NCBI GenBank assembly: GCA_035430005.1
Contig: DAOMFV010000004.1
Coordinates: 21,497 to 85,496 of the forward strand
DNA from: JAEUIE01 sp035430005
GTDB lineage: Bacteria > Planctomycetota > Planctomycetia > Gemmatales > HRBIN36
Length of the DNA stretch: 64,000 nucleotides
Direction: 5' to 3'
Positions 35,316 through 42,870 of this stretch are shown piece after piece (the first letter of the stretch is position 1; every line of letters starts with the position of its first letter). The notes under the pieces are model-generated. The model saw only the letters and a list, made by a program, of their open reading frames with translations. It was not told the origin of the DNA and did not search any database. The translations under genes and the position numbers were made by a program.

Positions 35316-36395
35316 ATGTCTTCCGATTCCCGTCCCTCATCGCTGAGTTTGCTGTTCCGCAAGAAATGGTTTCGCTGGCTGATCTTCCTTCTCGTACTCT
35401 TTGTCATTGGCTTCTTTGCCTATGACAAGATCCTGAAATTGTGGGCAGAACTCCAGAAACAGTGGACAGAAGCAAATCTGAACTTCCAGGACTTTGGCTA
35501 CCATTGGTTCATCATTGGACTGGTTGTTTACCTTATTAGTGTTATCTCCACTTTCATTCGGTGGCGCATTCTCCTTCGTGCCCTGCATATCGAGTGCAGC
35601 TATACAGACACGATTCGGCTCGGATTCGTCGGGTACGTGAGCAGTATTTTTCTGCCCGGTTCGATCACGGGCGACTTGTTCAAGGCCGGGTTCATTTTCA
35701 AAGAGAACCCCGGCAACCGCGTTGGGGCGTTGTCAAGCATCGTGGTAGATCGGCTCGTGGGACTTTACAGTCTCTTTCTGCTGGCTGCTGTAGTGGGAGT
35801 TTTCAATCTCGATACCATCATGAACCAGGCGAACACAGAGGCAAGCAAGCTTCAGTTGGCCTACTACTCCATCTGTATCATTGCTGTGGTGGGCATCATC
35901 TTCTACAGCCTGTTCTTGGTCATCCCATTCCCAGCACATGGCTACAGCCCCCGCATCGCAAGCATTCGCTTCGTCGGCCATATCTTAAACAAGATTCTTG
36001 CTTCCTTCGCACAGTATCGACAATACCCTTGGGCTATGGTCCAGGCAGTGGTCATCGGCATGCTGGGACACATCGGCTTTGTCTTGAGTTATTACTTTGC
36101 CTCTCGAGCACTGCCCGGACCCGGGCCGACTCCTTCCTGGCAACTGCATTTCGTGATTATCCCGTTCTTCATGGTCTTTCAGGGCCTGCCCCTTACCTTC
36201 GGGGGCAACTTCGGAGTGGGTGATCTCATCCTGGGTGTGCTTTACACTTTTGTCGGCGGATTGGAATTGAAGGGCATCCTTGCATCACTTCTTCAGCGGC
36301 TCATTACCTGGATCGTCGCTCTGATCGGACTCATCTGGTACATACCCCTGCATCGGCGATATGCCGCAGAGTTGTCATCACGCTCTCCTGATTGA
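35316..36395 (+). CDS. Lysylphosphatidylglycerol synthase-type transmembrane (flippase-like) protein
   Basis: The 359-residue protein has about eight membrane segments and the motifs of the UPF0104/MprF N-terminal family: RWRILLRA near residue 85, GYVSSIFLPGSITGDLFKAG near 107 and SIVVDRLVGLY near 143. Members move or flip lipids, as MprF does for lysyl-phosphatidylglycerol, but many only share the fold. It starts 10 bases after the RsbW-type gene, so it is likely in the same transcript. Its TGA stop lies inside the left arm of an inverted-repeat element at 36391-36508. Confidence 0.82.
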   Translation: MSSDSRPSSLSLLFRKKWFRWLIFLLVLFVIGFFAYDKILKLWAELQKQWTEANLNFQDFGYHWFIIGLVVYLISVISTFIRWRILLRALHIECSYTDTIRLGFVGYVSSIFLPGSITGDLFKAGFIFKENPGNRVGALSSIVVDRLVGLYSLFLLAAVVGVFNLDTIMNQANTEASKLQLAYYSICIIAVVGIIFYSLFLVIPFPAHGYSPRIASIRFVGHILNKILASFAQYRQYPWAMVQAVVIGMLGHIGFVLSYYFASRALPGPGPTPSWQLHFVIIPFFMVFQGLPLTFGGNFGVGDLILGVLYTFVGGLELKGILASLLQRLITWIVALIGLIWYIPLHRRYAAELSSRSPD

Positions 36396-36508
36396 TGGTA
36401 GACATCACGCTCCGTCGTGATGATTCGGAGGCATGTCGTTTTCCAACACCTTCGTTAATGGCAGCCACTCGCCGCTTCATCACGCGGAGCGTGATGTCTA
36501 CCATCAAT
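36391..36508. mobile_element. MITE-like inverted-repeat element carrying both neighbouring stop codons
   Basis: The left arm (36391-36414) and the right arm (36485-36508) are perfect 24-base inverted repeats starting ATTGATGGTAGACATCACGC and ending in CTCCG, continued by an eight-base CGTGATGA match. The whole element is 118 bases with no coding content. The TGA of the flippase-like gene is at 36393-36395, and the stop of the convergent nuclease gene is at 36504-36506, at mirror-image positions inside the arms. No target-site duplication is evident. Confidence 0.75.
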
Positions 36509-37361
36509 ACGGCGGAGGCATGGTCGCGCTCTTCAGCCAGGCGCTGTACCACATTTCGGCGGTGAATTGAGCGCCGCGCCGGGTGTGCTTGATGATAAAT
36601 GCCCGACTCTCCTCGGTGGGCTTGTCGAACCCGCCAGCCAGGTCGATCTCGTAGCAGCGTTCAACATTGTGATGCGATTCCAGAATCACTTCCTGGAGAT
36701 GAACCCAAGGGTCGCTGAGTTTTAACACAGCGTAACCTCTCGCCAGTTCCTCAGGCGTGAAGCCATGTGTTTCGGGGAAGCCATCGATCTTGGCGTGAAT
36801 GCCCTTTTGCTTGATATGGCCATCGAGACCCAGGCGGCCATCGTAGTCACGGGTGGAGTGTAGTGGCATGCACGCGTCGCCGGTGTAATGGGAGAGGATG
36901 CCTGCGTAGACCAAGCACTTCATCTTTACTGCTTCGTTATCAGGTTCCTTGCGGTAGTCGTAGAAGGCACAGGCAAGCTTGTCGTAGTTCTCCATCAAGG
37001 CGTAGGGTAGGAAGCCCGCCTTTTCCGGGGTGATACCCCGCTTCTTGGCCAGTTCCAGTCCTTTGAAACGATCCTTGGGCAGCTTCTCATCTCCAAATTC
37101 TTCAAGATCGATGTAATGATCAGGCGCTTCAGTAACACGCAGGAACTCCGCTCCCTTGTTCTTGTAGCGATCAGGCTCGCCGGCGAGGTGGTTGAGCTGC
37201 TTGCCCGCGGCTAGGAAGAACGCGGGCATTTCATCGGGCAGGGCCATGCAGGCCGCTTCGGCGATGGTGCCGTGGCCTTTGACCCACCACGCCTGGCTGG
37301 GGGACATGCTCAACATCAGCAATACGACGCTGATTCCAGAGATGATGACTCGGCATTTCAT
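36504..37361 (-). CDS. Secreted S1/P1-type zinc nuclease
   Basis: The 285-residue protein has a signal peptide (VIISGISVVLLMLSMSPSQA) and then AWWVKGHGTIAEAA: the N-terminal Trp and the following His are zinc ligands in S1/P1 nucleases and related phospholipase C. Other ligand regions are DHYIDLEE, the HYTGDACMPLHSTRDYDG segment near 153 and the GFPETHGF neighbourhood. It probably degrades single-stranded nucleic acid or phosphate esters outside the cytoplasm. The stop lies in the right arm of the inverted-repeat element. Confidence 0.82.
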   Translation of the reverse strand: MKCRVIISGISVVLLMLSMSPSQAWWVKGHGTIAEAACMALPDEMPAFFLAAGKQLNHLAGEPDRYKNKGAEFLRVTEAPDHYIDLEEFGDEKLPKDRFKGLELAKKRGITPEKAGFLPYALMENYDKLACAFYDYRKEPDNEAVKMKCLVYAGILSHYTGDACMPLHSTRDYDGRLGLDGHIKQKGIHAKIDGFPETHGFTPEELARGYAVLKLSDPWVHLQEVILESHHNVERCYEIDLAGGFDKPTEESRAFIIKHTRRGAQFTAEMWYSAWLKSATMPPPY

Positions 37362-37550
37362 GTTGATCTTCCCAGAGACGTTTCAGATCGTACTAATCGT
37401 CATGATTGGCTGCATGATTGGCACAATCGTTTTCATCAATACACTGTTTTATTCGTCTAACAATTGCCAACGCCTGATCTACGGGTATCGTATGAAACTG
37501 ATAGAGTTACGTTGGAGTCAATAGCGCGAAAGTTCGGTGAAGCCTCTCTC

Positions 37551-38036
37551 ATGCGATTTCATCTCGTCGACAACATCCTTGAACTGACCCCCGGCCAGCG
37601 GATTGTGACTGCCAAGAATCTTACCCTTGGGGAAGAGTACCTGGCTGACCACTTCCCGGCGTTCCCGGTGCTTCCGGGCGTTTTGATGCTCGAAGCCCTG
37701 GTGCAATCAGCAGCCTGGTTGATCCGGGCCAGCTCAGACTTTGCTCACAGCGTCATTGTGCTGCGGGAAGCCAAGGGCATCAAGTATGGTTCTTTCCTTG
37801 AGCCTGGCCAGCAACTGAAAATTACCATTGATGCTGTTGGCGGCATCGATCCACAAGCAGAACAACTCACGTTCAAAGGGCAGGGCGAACGGGACGGCAC
37901 CAATGTCGTCAGCGGTCGTATAGTCCTGGCTCGTTATAACCTGGCGACGAAATACCCCGCCAGCGCAGCCATCGATCAACAGATGCTGCAAGGCTATCGG
38001 CAGGAATTCGCCCGGCTTTGGCCCCAAGTGTCATAA
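37551..38036 (+). CDS. FabZ-like 3-hydroxyacyl-ACP dehydratase, first copy
   Basis: From the ATG at 37551 the protein is 161 residues, the size of a hotdog-fold dehydratase. The catalytic His is in LADHFPAFPVLPGVLMLEAL near residue 42, and the Glu is in MLEALVQ. FabZ usually has GHFPG in place of DHFPA. The enzyme should dehydrate a 3-hydroxyacyl thioester on the acyl carrier protein. It is the first of eight co-directional genes with fatty-acid-synthesis functions and is followed 27 bases later by fabG. Confidence 0.82.
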   Translation: MRFHLVDNILELTPGQRIVTAKNLTLGEEYLADHFPAFPVLPGVLMLEALVQSAAWLIRASSDFAHSVIVLREAKGIKYGSFLEPGQQLKITIDAVGGIDPQAEQLTFKGQGERDGTNVVSGRIVLARYNLATKYPASAAIDQQMLQGYRQEFARLWPQVS

Positions 38037-38063
38037 TACGACGTGATGAAACAGGGAGATATG

Positions 38064-38816
38064 ATGCGATTAACTGGTAAAGTAGCTGTAGTCACCGGAG
38101 GTGGGCGGGGCATTGGCAAAGCCATTTGCCAGGCTTATGCAGCCGAAGGCGCTAAGGTCGCTATCGTCTATCGTGGCAGCAAAGAGGCAGCCGATGCCCT
38201 CGTGGGCGAAATCACCAGCAAGGGAGGCTCTGCCAAGGCTTATCAGTGCGATGCCGCTGATCGTACGGCAGTCAATACCTGTGTTGAAGCGATTCTGGCC
38301 GACTTCAATCAGATCGACATCCTCGTAAACAATGCCGGTGTCATCAAGGATGGCCTGTTCCTTCGCATGGAACCAGACCACTGGGACGTTGTCATCAATA
38401 CCAACCTCGGTGGCACCTACAACTTCACCAAGCCCATCGTCGAAGCCATGTTCCGTGCTCGCAAGGGTCGCATCATCAACCTCTCCAGCGTTGCAGCCCA
38501 GCGGTTTAACAAAGGTCAGTGCAATTACTCAGCAAGTAAGGGCGCTGTCGAAGCGTTCACCAAGTCGCTTGCAGTCGAAATCGCGAGCCGGGGCGTCAAT
38601 GTGAACGCCATTGCTCCTGGTTTCATCGAGACCGATATGAGCGAAGTGGTACGGAATATGGCTGGCGACACCATCAAAAATGCCATCCCGATGAAAAGGT
38701 ATGGTAAACCCGAAGATATCGCCAAGGTCGCCGTTTTTCTCGCCAGTGATGAAAGTTCATACATTACAGGGCAAGTCATCACTGTCGATGGCGGTCTCGG
38801 ATTAGGCGCAATGTAA
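38064..38816 (+). CDS. fabG: 3-oxoacyl-ACP reductase
   Basis: A 250-residue short-chain dehydrogenase of the FabG type. The NADPH loop is VTGGGRGIG near residue 9, NNAGV is near 90, and the catalytic triad is the Ser of NLSSVAAQ, Tyr in NYSASKGAVEAF and the following Lys. The start at 38064 has AGGGAG 5 bases upstream; the frame is open further up. It reduces 3-ketoacyl-ACP. It follows the FabZ-like gene by 27 bases and precedes the ACP gene by 87 bases. Confidence 0.92.
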   Translation: MRLTGKVAVVTGGGRGIGKAICQAYAAEGAKVAIVYRGSKEAADALVGEITSKGGSAKAYQCDAADRTAVNTCVEAILADFNQIDILVNNAGVIKDGLFLRMEPDHWDVVINTNLGGTYNFTKPIVEAMFRARKGRIINLSSVAAQRFNKGQCNYSASKGAVEAFTKSLAVEIASRGVNVNAIAPGFIETDMSEVVRNMAGDTIKNAIPMKRYGKPEDIAKVAVFLASDESSYITGQVITVDGGLGLGAM

Positions 38817-38903
38817 GGCTAATTCGTTTGCCTGTCAGGAGTTGAGTCGATAGACTTACAGACCAGTACCATTGAGTTCTGAGACGAACCAGAGGAGCAT
38901 ACC

Positions 38904-39308
38904 ATGTCGATGACGAAGGAAGCCATTTTTGAGAAGGTCAAAGCGACCCTGGCTGACTCGCTCAATGCAGATCCGGAAGACATTAAGCCCGAAGCGACCC
39001 TTGCAGGCGATCTCGGCGCTGAATCGATCGACTTTCTCGATATCGTCTTCCGCCTGGAACGAGGCTTCAACACCAAGATTCCCCGTGATGAACTCTTCCC
39101 CGAAGCGATCTTCCAGCAAGACCCCAAGTACGTCAAAGACGGCTTGGTCACTCCGGATGGCATCAAGGAACTTAAGGATCGTCTGCCGTTCGCCGATGTC
39201 GACAAGTTCGCCAAGAACCCACAGATCAAGAACCTCGGCGACCTGTTCACTGTCGAAATGGTGACACGATACATTGACCACAAGATGAAGACAGGCGGAG
39301 CGAGCTAG
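38904..39308 (+). CDS. Acyl carrier protein with an unusual insertion
   Basis: The 134-residue protein starts like an ACP (EAIFEKVKATLADSLNADPE) and has the phosphopantetheine serine at residue 41 in LGAESIDFLDIV, followed by FRLERGFNTKIP. A typical ACP has about 78 residues; here about 45 residues lie between the usual helix III region and the final helix (NLGDLFTVEMVTRYIDHKM), so the insertion is inside the domain rather than a tail. The ribosome-binding AGAGGAG is close to the ATG. The context makes it the carrier of the adjacent enzymes. Confidence 0.85.
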   Translation: MSMTKEAIFEKVKATLADSLNADPEDIKPEATLAGDLGAESIDFLDIVFRLERGFNTKIPRDELFPEAIFQQDPKYVKDGLVTPDGIKELKDRLPFADVDKFAKNPQIKNLGDLFTVEMVTRYIDHKMKTGGAS

Positions 39309-39337
39309 CTGCCTGGAATTACCCTGGAGGGGTACGA

Positions 39338-39492
39338 GCCATTAGCCGGTGGTTGAGCGAAGCGACACCACCGTTTTTTTTTTTGGTGGACATACAGCAT
39401 CCTGGAGGGATGCCAGCACTCTTTCAGAGTGTATTGAACACATGGAATACCTCATCCGGTGGTATCGCTTCGCTCAACCACCGGCTCATAGC
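39338..39492. mobile_element. MITE-like inverted-repeat element between ACP and dehydratase genes
   Basis: CCGGTGGTTGAGCGAAGCGA with its eight-base continuation at 39346-39373 is inverted at 39457-39484 with one mismatch in 28. Between the arms are an 11-base T run (39374-39384), a GCATCC-TGGA-GGGATGC hairpin and a CACTCTTTCAGAGTG hairpin; a GATCCCTTCGGGATT hairpin lies just outside. No protein is encoded. The element occupies the space between two genes of the same cluster and could alter read-through. Confidence 0.7.
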
Positions 39493-39526
39493 TGTGATCC
39501 CTTCGGGATTAGCAAAGGCGACTAAG

Positions 39527-40015
39527 ATGCGCTGGATGTGGGTAGACCGATTCACCGAGTTCGAATCGAAGAAGTCCGCCAAGTCGGTCAAGAACTTGAG
39601 CCTCGCAGAAGATCATTTCGCCCAGCACTTCCCCGGGTACCCGGTGATGCCGGTCAGCCTGATGCTCGAAGGTCTTGCGCAAACCGGCGGCATTCTGGTG
39701 GGCGAAGCCAACAACTTCCAGGAAAAGGTCGTCCTGGCCAAGATCGGCAACGCCAAGTTCACCCGTGAAGCAATGGCGGGAGAAACGTTGATTTACTCCA
39801 CCAGCATCGTCGATCTTCGTCCCGAAGGGGCGACTATCGAAGGCAAGGTTCATGTCAACGGAGAACTGATCGGCTCAGCTGAGATCATGTTTATGCATCT
39901 CGATAAAGCCCGTTCGGGAGCCATTTTTGGCGACAAGAACTTTGTCTTTGCTGGTGATCTAGGCAACCTTCTCGGCCTATCCAGGCTGAAAAACGCACAG
40001 ACGGCATCGAACTGA
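39527..40015 (+). CDS. FabZ-like 3-hydroxyacyl-ACP dehydratase, second copy
   Basis: The start is placed at the ATG at 39527, after the inverted-repeat element; the frame runs further upstream only through the repeat. The 162-residue protein has FAQHFPGYPVMPVSLMLEGL near residue 35, with catalytic His and Glu and the VMP variant of FabZ. It begins MRWMWVDRFTEFESKKSAKS, a style seen in a group of dehydratases that lie in non-housekeeping clusters. It may act on longer or different acyl chains than the first copy, but that is inference. A hairpin at 40039 follows it. Confidence 0.82.
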   Translation: MRWMWVDRFTEFESKKSAKSVKNLSLAEDHFAQHFPGYPVMPVSLMLEGLAQTGGILVGEANNFQEKVVLAKIGNAKFTREAMAGETLIYSTSIVDLRPEGATIEGKVHVNGELIGSAEIMFMHLDKARSGAIFGDKNFVFAGDLGNLLGLSRLKNAQTASN

Positions 40016-40038
40016 TTTCTACAATAGCCACTGACATG

Positions 40039-40070
40039 ACCCCCGGTTTTTGTTACGATCCGGGGGTTCT
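40039..40070 (+). terminator. Terminator-like hairpin before the ketosynthase genes
   Basis: ACCCCCGG pairs with CCGGGGGT around a 13-base loop, followed by TCTTGTT. It lies between the second dehydratase and the ketosynthase-like gene and could reduce transcription into the downstream half of the cluster. Confidence 0.55.
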
Positions 40071-40103
40071 TGTTATCACCCTTCTCGACTTTCGACTCTG
40101 TCT

Positions 40104-41384
40104 ATGGCCACTTCACCTTTGCGTACTGTAATCACCGGCGTCGGGCTTATTACTCCTGTGGGCCTGGGGCGTGACGCTGCCTGGCAGGGCATCCTGGCCG
40201 GCAAAAGCGCCGTTCGCCGAATCACGTCTTTCGACCCCAGCGGACTGGAAGTGCAAATTGGCGCAGAGCTACAGGGGTTCGATGCCAAGAATCATGTCGA
40301 TAAGAAAGACCGCAAGCAACTGCGAACGATGGGCAAGGCGATCCAAATCGGCTTCGTAGCCGGTTCACTGGCGATGAAAGACGCCGGTCTGACCCCGGAG
40401 AACTTCAACCCCCTGCGCCTTGGTATCAGCTTCGGTGCAGCTACCATCGCTTCGGAACTGGACGAGTTGACCTACGCAGCTACTAAGACGACCTTGCCTG
40501 GCTTCAAAGAAGTGAACATGAAGACTTGGGGCACCGATGGCATGCCGATGATGCCGCCACTGTGGTTGCTGAAGTATCTACCTAACTTTGCCGCTGCCCA
40601 TGTTTCCATCCTCAACAATGCTCAAGGCCCCAGTAACTCCATCACTATGGGCGATGTGGCAGGCAACTTGGCAATCGCTGAAGGCCGTCGAATTATTCAG
40701 CGTGGCAAGGCTGATATCATGCTTACCGGCGGAAGTGACAGTCGTATCAATCCCTTGAGCATCACTCGCTTCCAGATGTTCTACCCACTCTCTCGTCAGA
40801 ACGATCATCCTGAGACAGCCTGTCGTCCATTCGATGCCAGGCAAACAGGGATCGTCTTAGGCGAAGGTGCCGGAATTATTGTGCTGGAAGAGTTAGAGCA
40901 CGCCAAGAAGCGGGGAGCCACCATCCATGCCGAAGTCGTCGGTACCGGAGACTCGTGCGACTATGATCTGGATGGCACTGGCATCGCTCAGGCGATCAAT
41001 GCAGCACTGAAATCGGCCCAGATCGCTCCAAACGACGTAGATCATGTGATAGCACAAGGTTACGGCGAAACGAAGCTCGATACTGCCGAGGTCAAGGGTA
41101 TTTTGGCAGTGTTCGGCAAGCAGTGCCCACCCGTTCTGGCTATAAAGGGCATGATCGGGAACACCGGGGCTGCTTCCGGGGGGATAGAGACCGCTATTAG
41201 TGCGTTAGCCCTGCAATCAGGCACGATTCCGGCCTCGATCAACTGCGAACAGCCCTTTCCAGCCATGACTTTGCCGATTCTCACCAGGAATAAGCCTGTT
41301 AGTAAGGATTATTCACTTAAAATATGCTTTTCCGATATGGGGCAGTGCTCAGTAGTCGTGCTGAAACGATGGCACGGAGCCTAA
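40104..41384 (+). CDS. Ketosynthase-like protein without catalytic residues (chain-length-factor-like)
   Basis: From the ATG at 40104 the protein is 426 residues and follows FabF throughout (VITGVGLITPVG; PFDARQTGIVLGEGAGI). The position of the catalytic Cys holds Asp (GPSNSITMGDVAGN, residue 184). The first catalytic His is Gln (VIAQGYGETKLD) and the second is Asn (MIGNTGAASGG). It therefore cannot condense, but the fold should be intact. Its relation to the active ketosynthase just downstream mirrors the KS-alpha/KS-beta pairs of type II polyketide and aryl polyene systems, where the inactive subunit sets chain length. It has no strong ribosome-binding site. Confidence 0.85.
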   Translation: MATSPLRTVITGVGLITPVGLGRDAAWQGILAGKSAVRRITSFDPSGLEVQIGAELQGFDAKNHVDKKDRKQLRTMGKAIQIGFVAGSLAMKDAGLTPENFNPLRLGISFGAATIASELDELTYAATKTTLPGFKEVNMKTWGTDGMPMMPPLWLLKYLPNFAAAHVSILNNAQGPSNSITMGDVAGNLAIAEGRRIIQRGKADIMLTGGSDSRINPLSITRFQMFYPLSRQNDHPETACRPFDARQTGIVLGEGAGIIVLEELEHAKKRGATIHAEVVGTGDSCDYDLDGTGIAQAINAALKSAQIAPNDVDHVIAQGYGETKLDTAEVKGILAVFGKQCPPVLAIKGMIGNTGAASGGIETAISALALQSGTIPASINCEQPFPAMTLPILTRNKPVSKDYSLKICFSDMGQCSVVVLKRWHGA

Positions 41385-41520
41385 ACGACGTGATACCTTA
41401 GAAGTTGCGGGTTATACCCTTCCCAACTCGACTTTTTGCTGGCAAACTATACATATTAAGTTAAGAATCGTGGTGTCTCCCCATCACGCTTTCTCCGTTT
41501 CGGGGTAATGGTATCTATTG

Positions 41521-42807
41521 ATGAGTCGGCGAAGAGTAGTTGTGACTGGGATGGGCGTTATTTCACCACAAGGTGAATCCGTTGATACCCTGTATCAGGC
41601 GCAGATCGCAGGCAAGTCAGCGGTTGGCTGGATTACTCGCTTCGATGCCTCCAGTCTACCCACCAAAATCGCTGCTGAATGTCGTAACTTCAACCTTGCC
41701 AAGCACATCGAAGAATCTCAGCGATACCAGGGCGCTGGGCTGAACTCACAATTTGCGTTGGCTGCTACGAAATATGCTCTCAAAGACGCTGGGTTGCTTG
41801 GCAACAAGGATCTCCTGCGGAGCGCGGGAGTCTATTTGGGTGCCGGCGAAGGCAGGCAGGATTTTGAAAACCTGATGCCCCTCATCGCCAAGACGACCAT
41901 CTCTGAAAGCATGCAGGTTGATAACGTTAGGTTCTGTAAGGATGGCATGCATACCTTCGGCCGCGATGCTGAACGTGAGCAGGAAATGCATACGGTCGCA
42001 GGTAACGTCGCACGTCAGTTCCACCTCGGTGGGCCGAATTATGCCTGCCTGACAGCCTGTGCAGCAGGTAGTCAGGCCATTGGCGAAGGGGCAGACATTA
42101 TCCGTCGTGGCGAAGCGGACGTGATGGTCACCGGTGGCTCACACACCATGATCCATCCCTTTGGTGTGACGGGCTTTAACCTTCTCACTGCCCTGTGTAC
42201 GCACAACGACGATCCAACAAAAGCCTCATGTCCCTTCGATTTCCGCCGTAACGGCTTTGTGATGGGGGAAGGAGCCGGTATTCTCGTGCTGGAAGAGTTG
42301 GAACACGCCAAAAAGCGTGGAGCTACGATACTCGCTGAACTGGCCGGGTATGGCACCACCGCAGACGCTTACCGAGTGACTGATAGCTGCCCCGATGGCC
42401 GGGGTGCTGTCGCCAGCATGCGGGAAGCCCTCAAAGACGCCGGCCTGGTTCCCACTGACATTGGTTACATTAACGCACATGGCACCAGCACCGTTGTCAA
42501 CGACAAAGGCGAAACTGCCGCCATCAAGACACTCTTGGGCAGCGAAGCAAGGAAAGTTCCAGTCTCCAGCAGCAAGAGCATGATGGGACACCTCATTGCT
42601 GCTGCCGGGGCTGTTGAAGCCATTATTTGCGTCATGACCCTGAAAAATGGGATTCTGCCGCCCACGATCAACTATGAGCATCCGGATCCTGATTGCGATC
42701 TGGATTACGTCCCGAACGTCGCTCGGGAAAAGAAGGTCAGCCACATTATGAGCAACAGTTTTGGCTTTGGTGGCCAAAATGTCGCTCTGATTGTGAGCAA
42801 GATCTAA
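41521..42807 (+). CDS. Beta-ketoacyl-ACP synthase II-type ketosynthase
   Basis: A 428-residue FabF-type condensing enzyme. The catalytic Cys is residue 180 (CLTACAAGS), and the two catalytic histidines are 320 (NAHGTSTVVND) and 357 (SMMGHLIAAAG). It shares the whole scaffold with the catalytically empty neighbour, to which it may bind as a heterodimer. The ATG at 41521 follows a TTG with no strong ribosome-binding site. A distinct N-terminal insertion (AKTTISESMQVDNVRFCKDG near residue 125) and a loop around it differ from housekeeping FabF. The symbol fabF is withheld because the cluster looks dedicated. Confidence 0.88.
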   Translation: MSRRRVVVTGMGVISPQGESVDTLYQAQIAGKSAVGWITRFDASSLPTKIAAECRNFNLAKHIEESQRYQGAGLNSQFALAATKYALKDAGLLGNKDLLRSAGVYLGAGEGRQDFENLMPLIAKTTISESMQVDNVRFCKDGMHTFGRDAEREQEMHTVAGNVARQFHLGGPNYACLTACAAGSQAIGEGADIIRRGEADVMVTGGSHTMIHPFGVTGFNLLTALCTHNDDPTKASCPFDFRRNGFVMGEGAGILVLEELEHAKKRGATILAELAGYGTTADAYRVTDSCPDGRGAVASMREALKDAGLVPTDIGYINAHGTSTVVNDKGETAAIKTLLGSEARKVPVSSSKSMMGHLIAAAGAVEAIICVMTLKNGILPPTINYEHPDPDCDLDYVPNVAREKKVSHIMSNSFGFGGQNVALIVSKI

Positions 42808-42870
42808 GTTCGCTGGCGTCTGAAAGCCAGGGAATGCTGTCACAACGGCACGGATCGCCGGTATTTGGTG

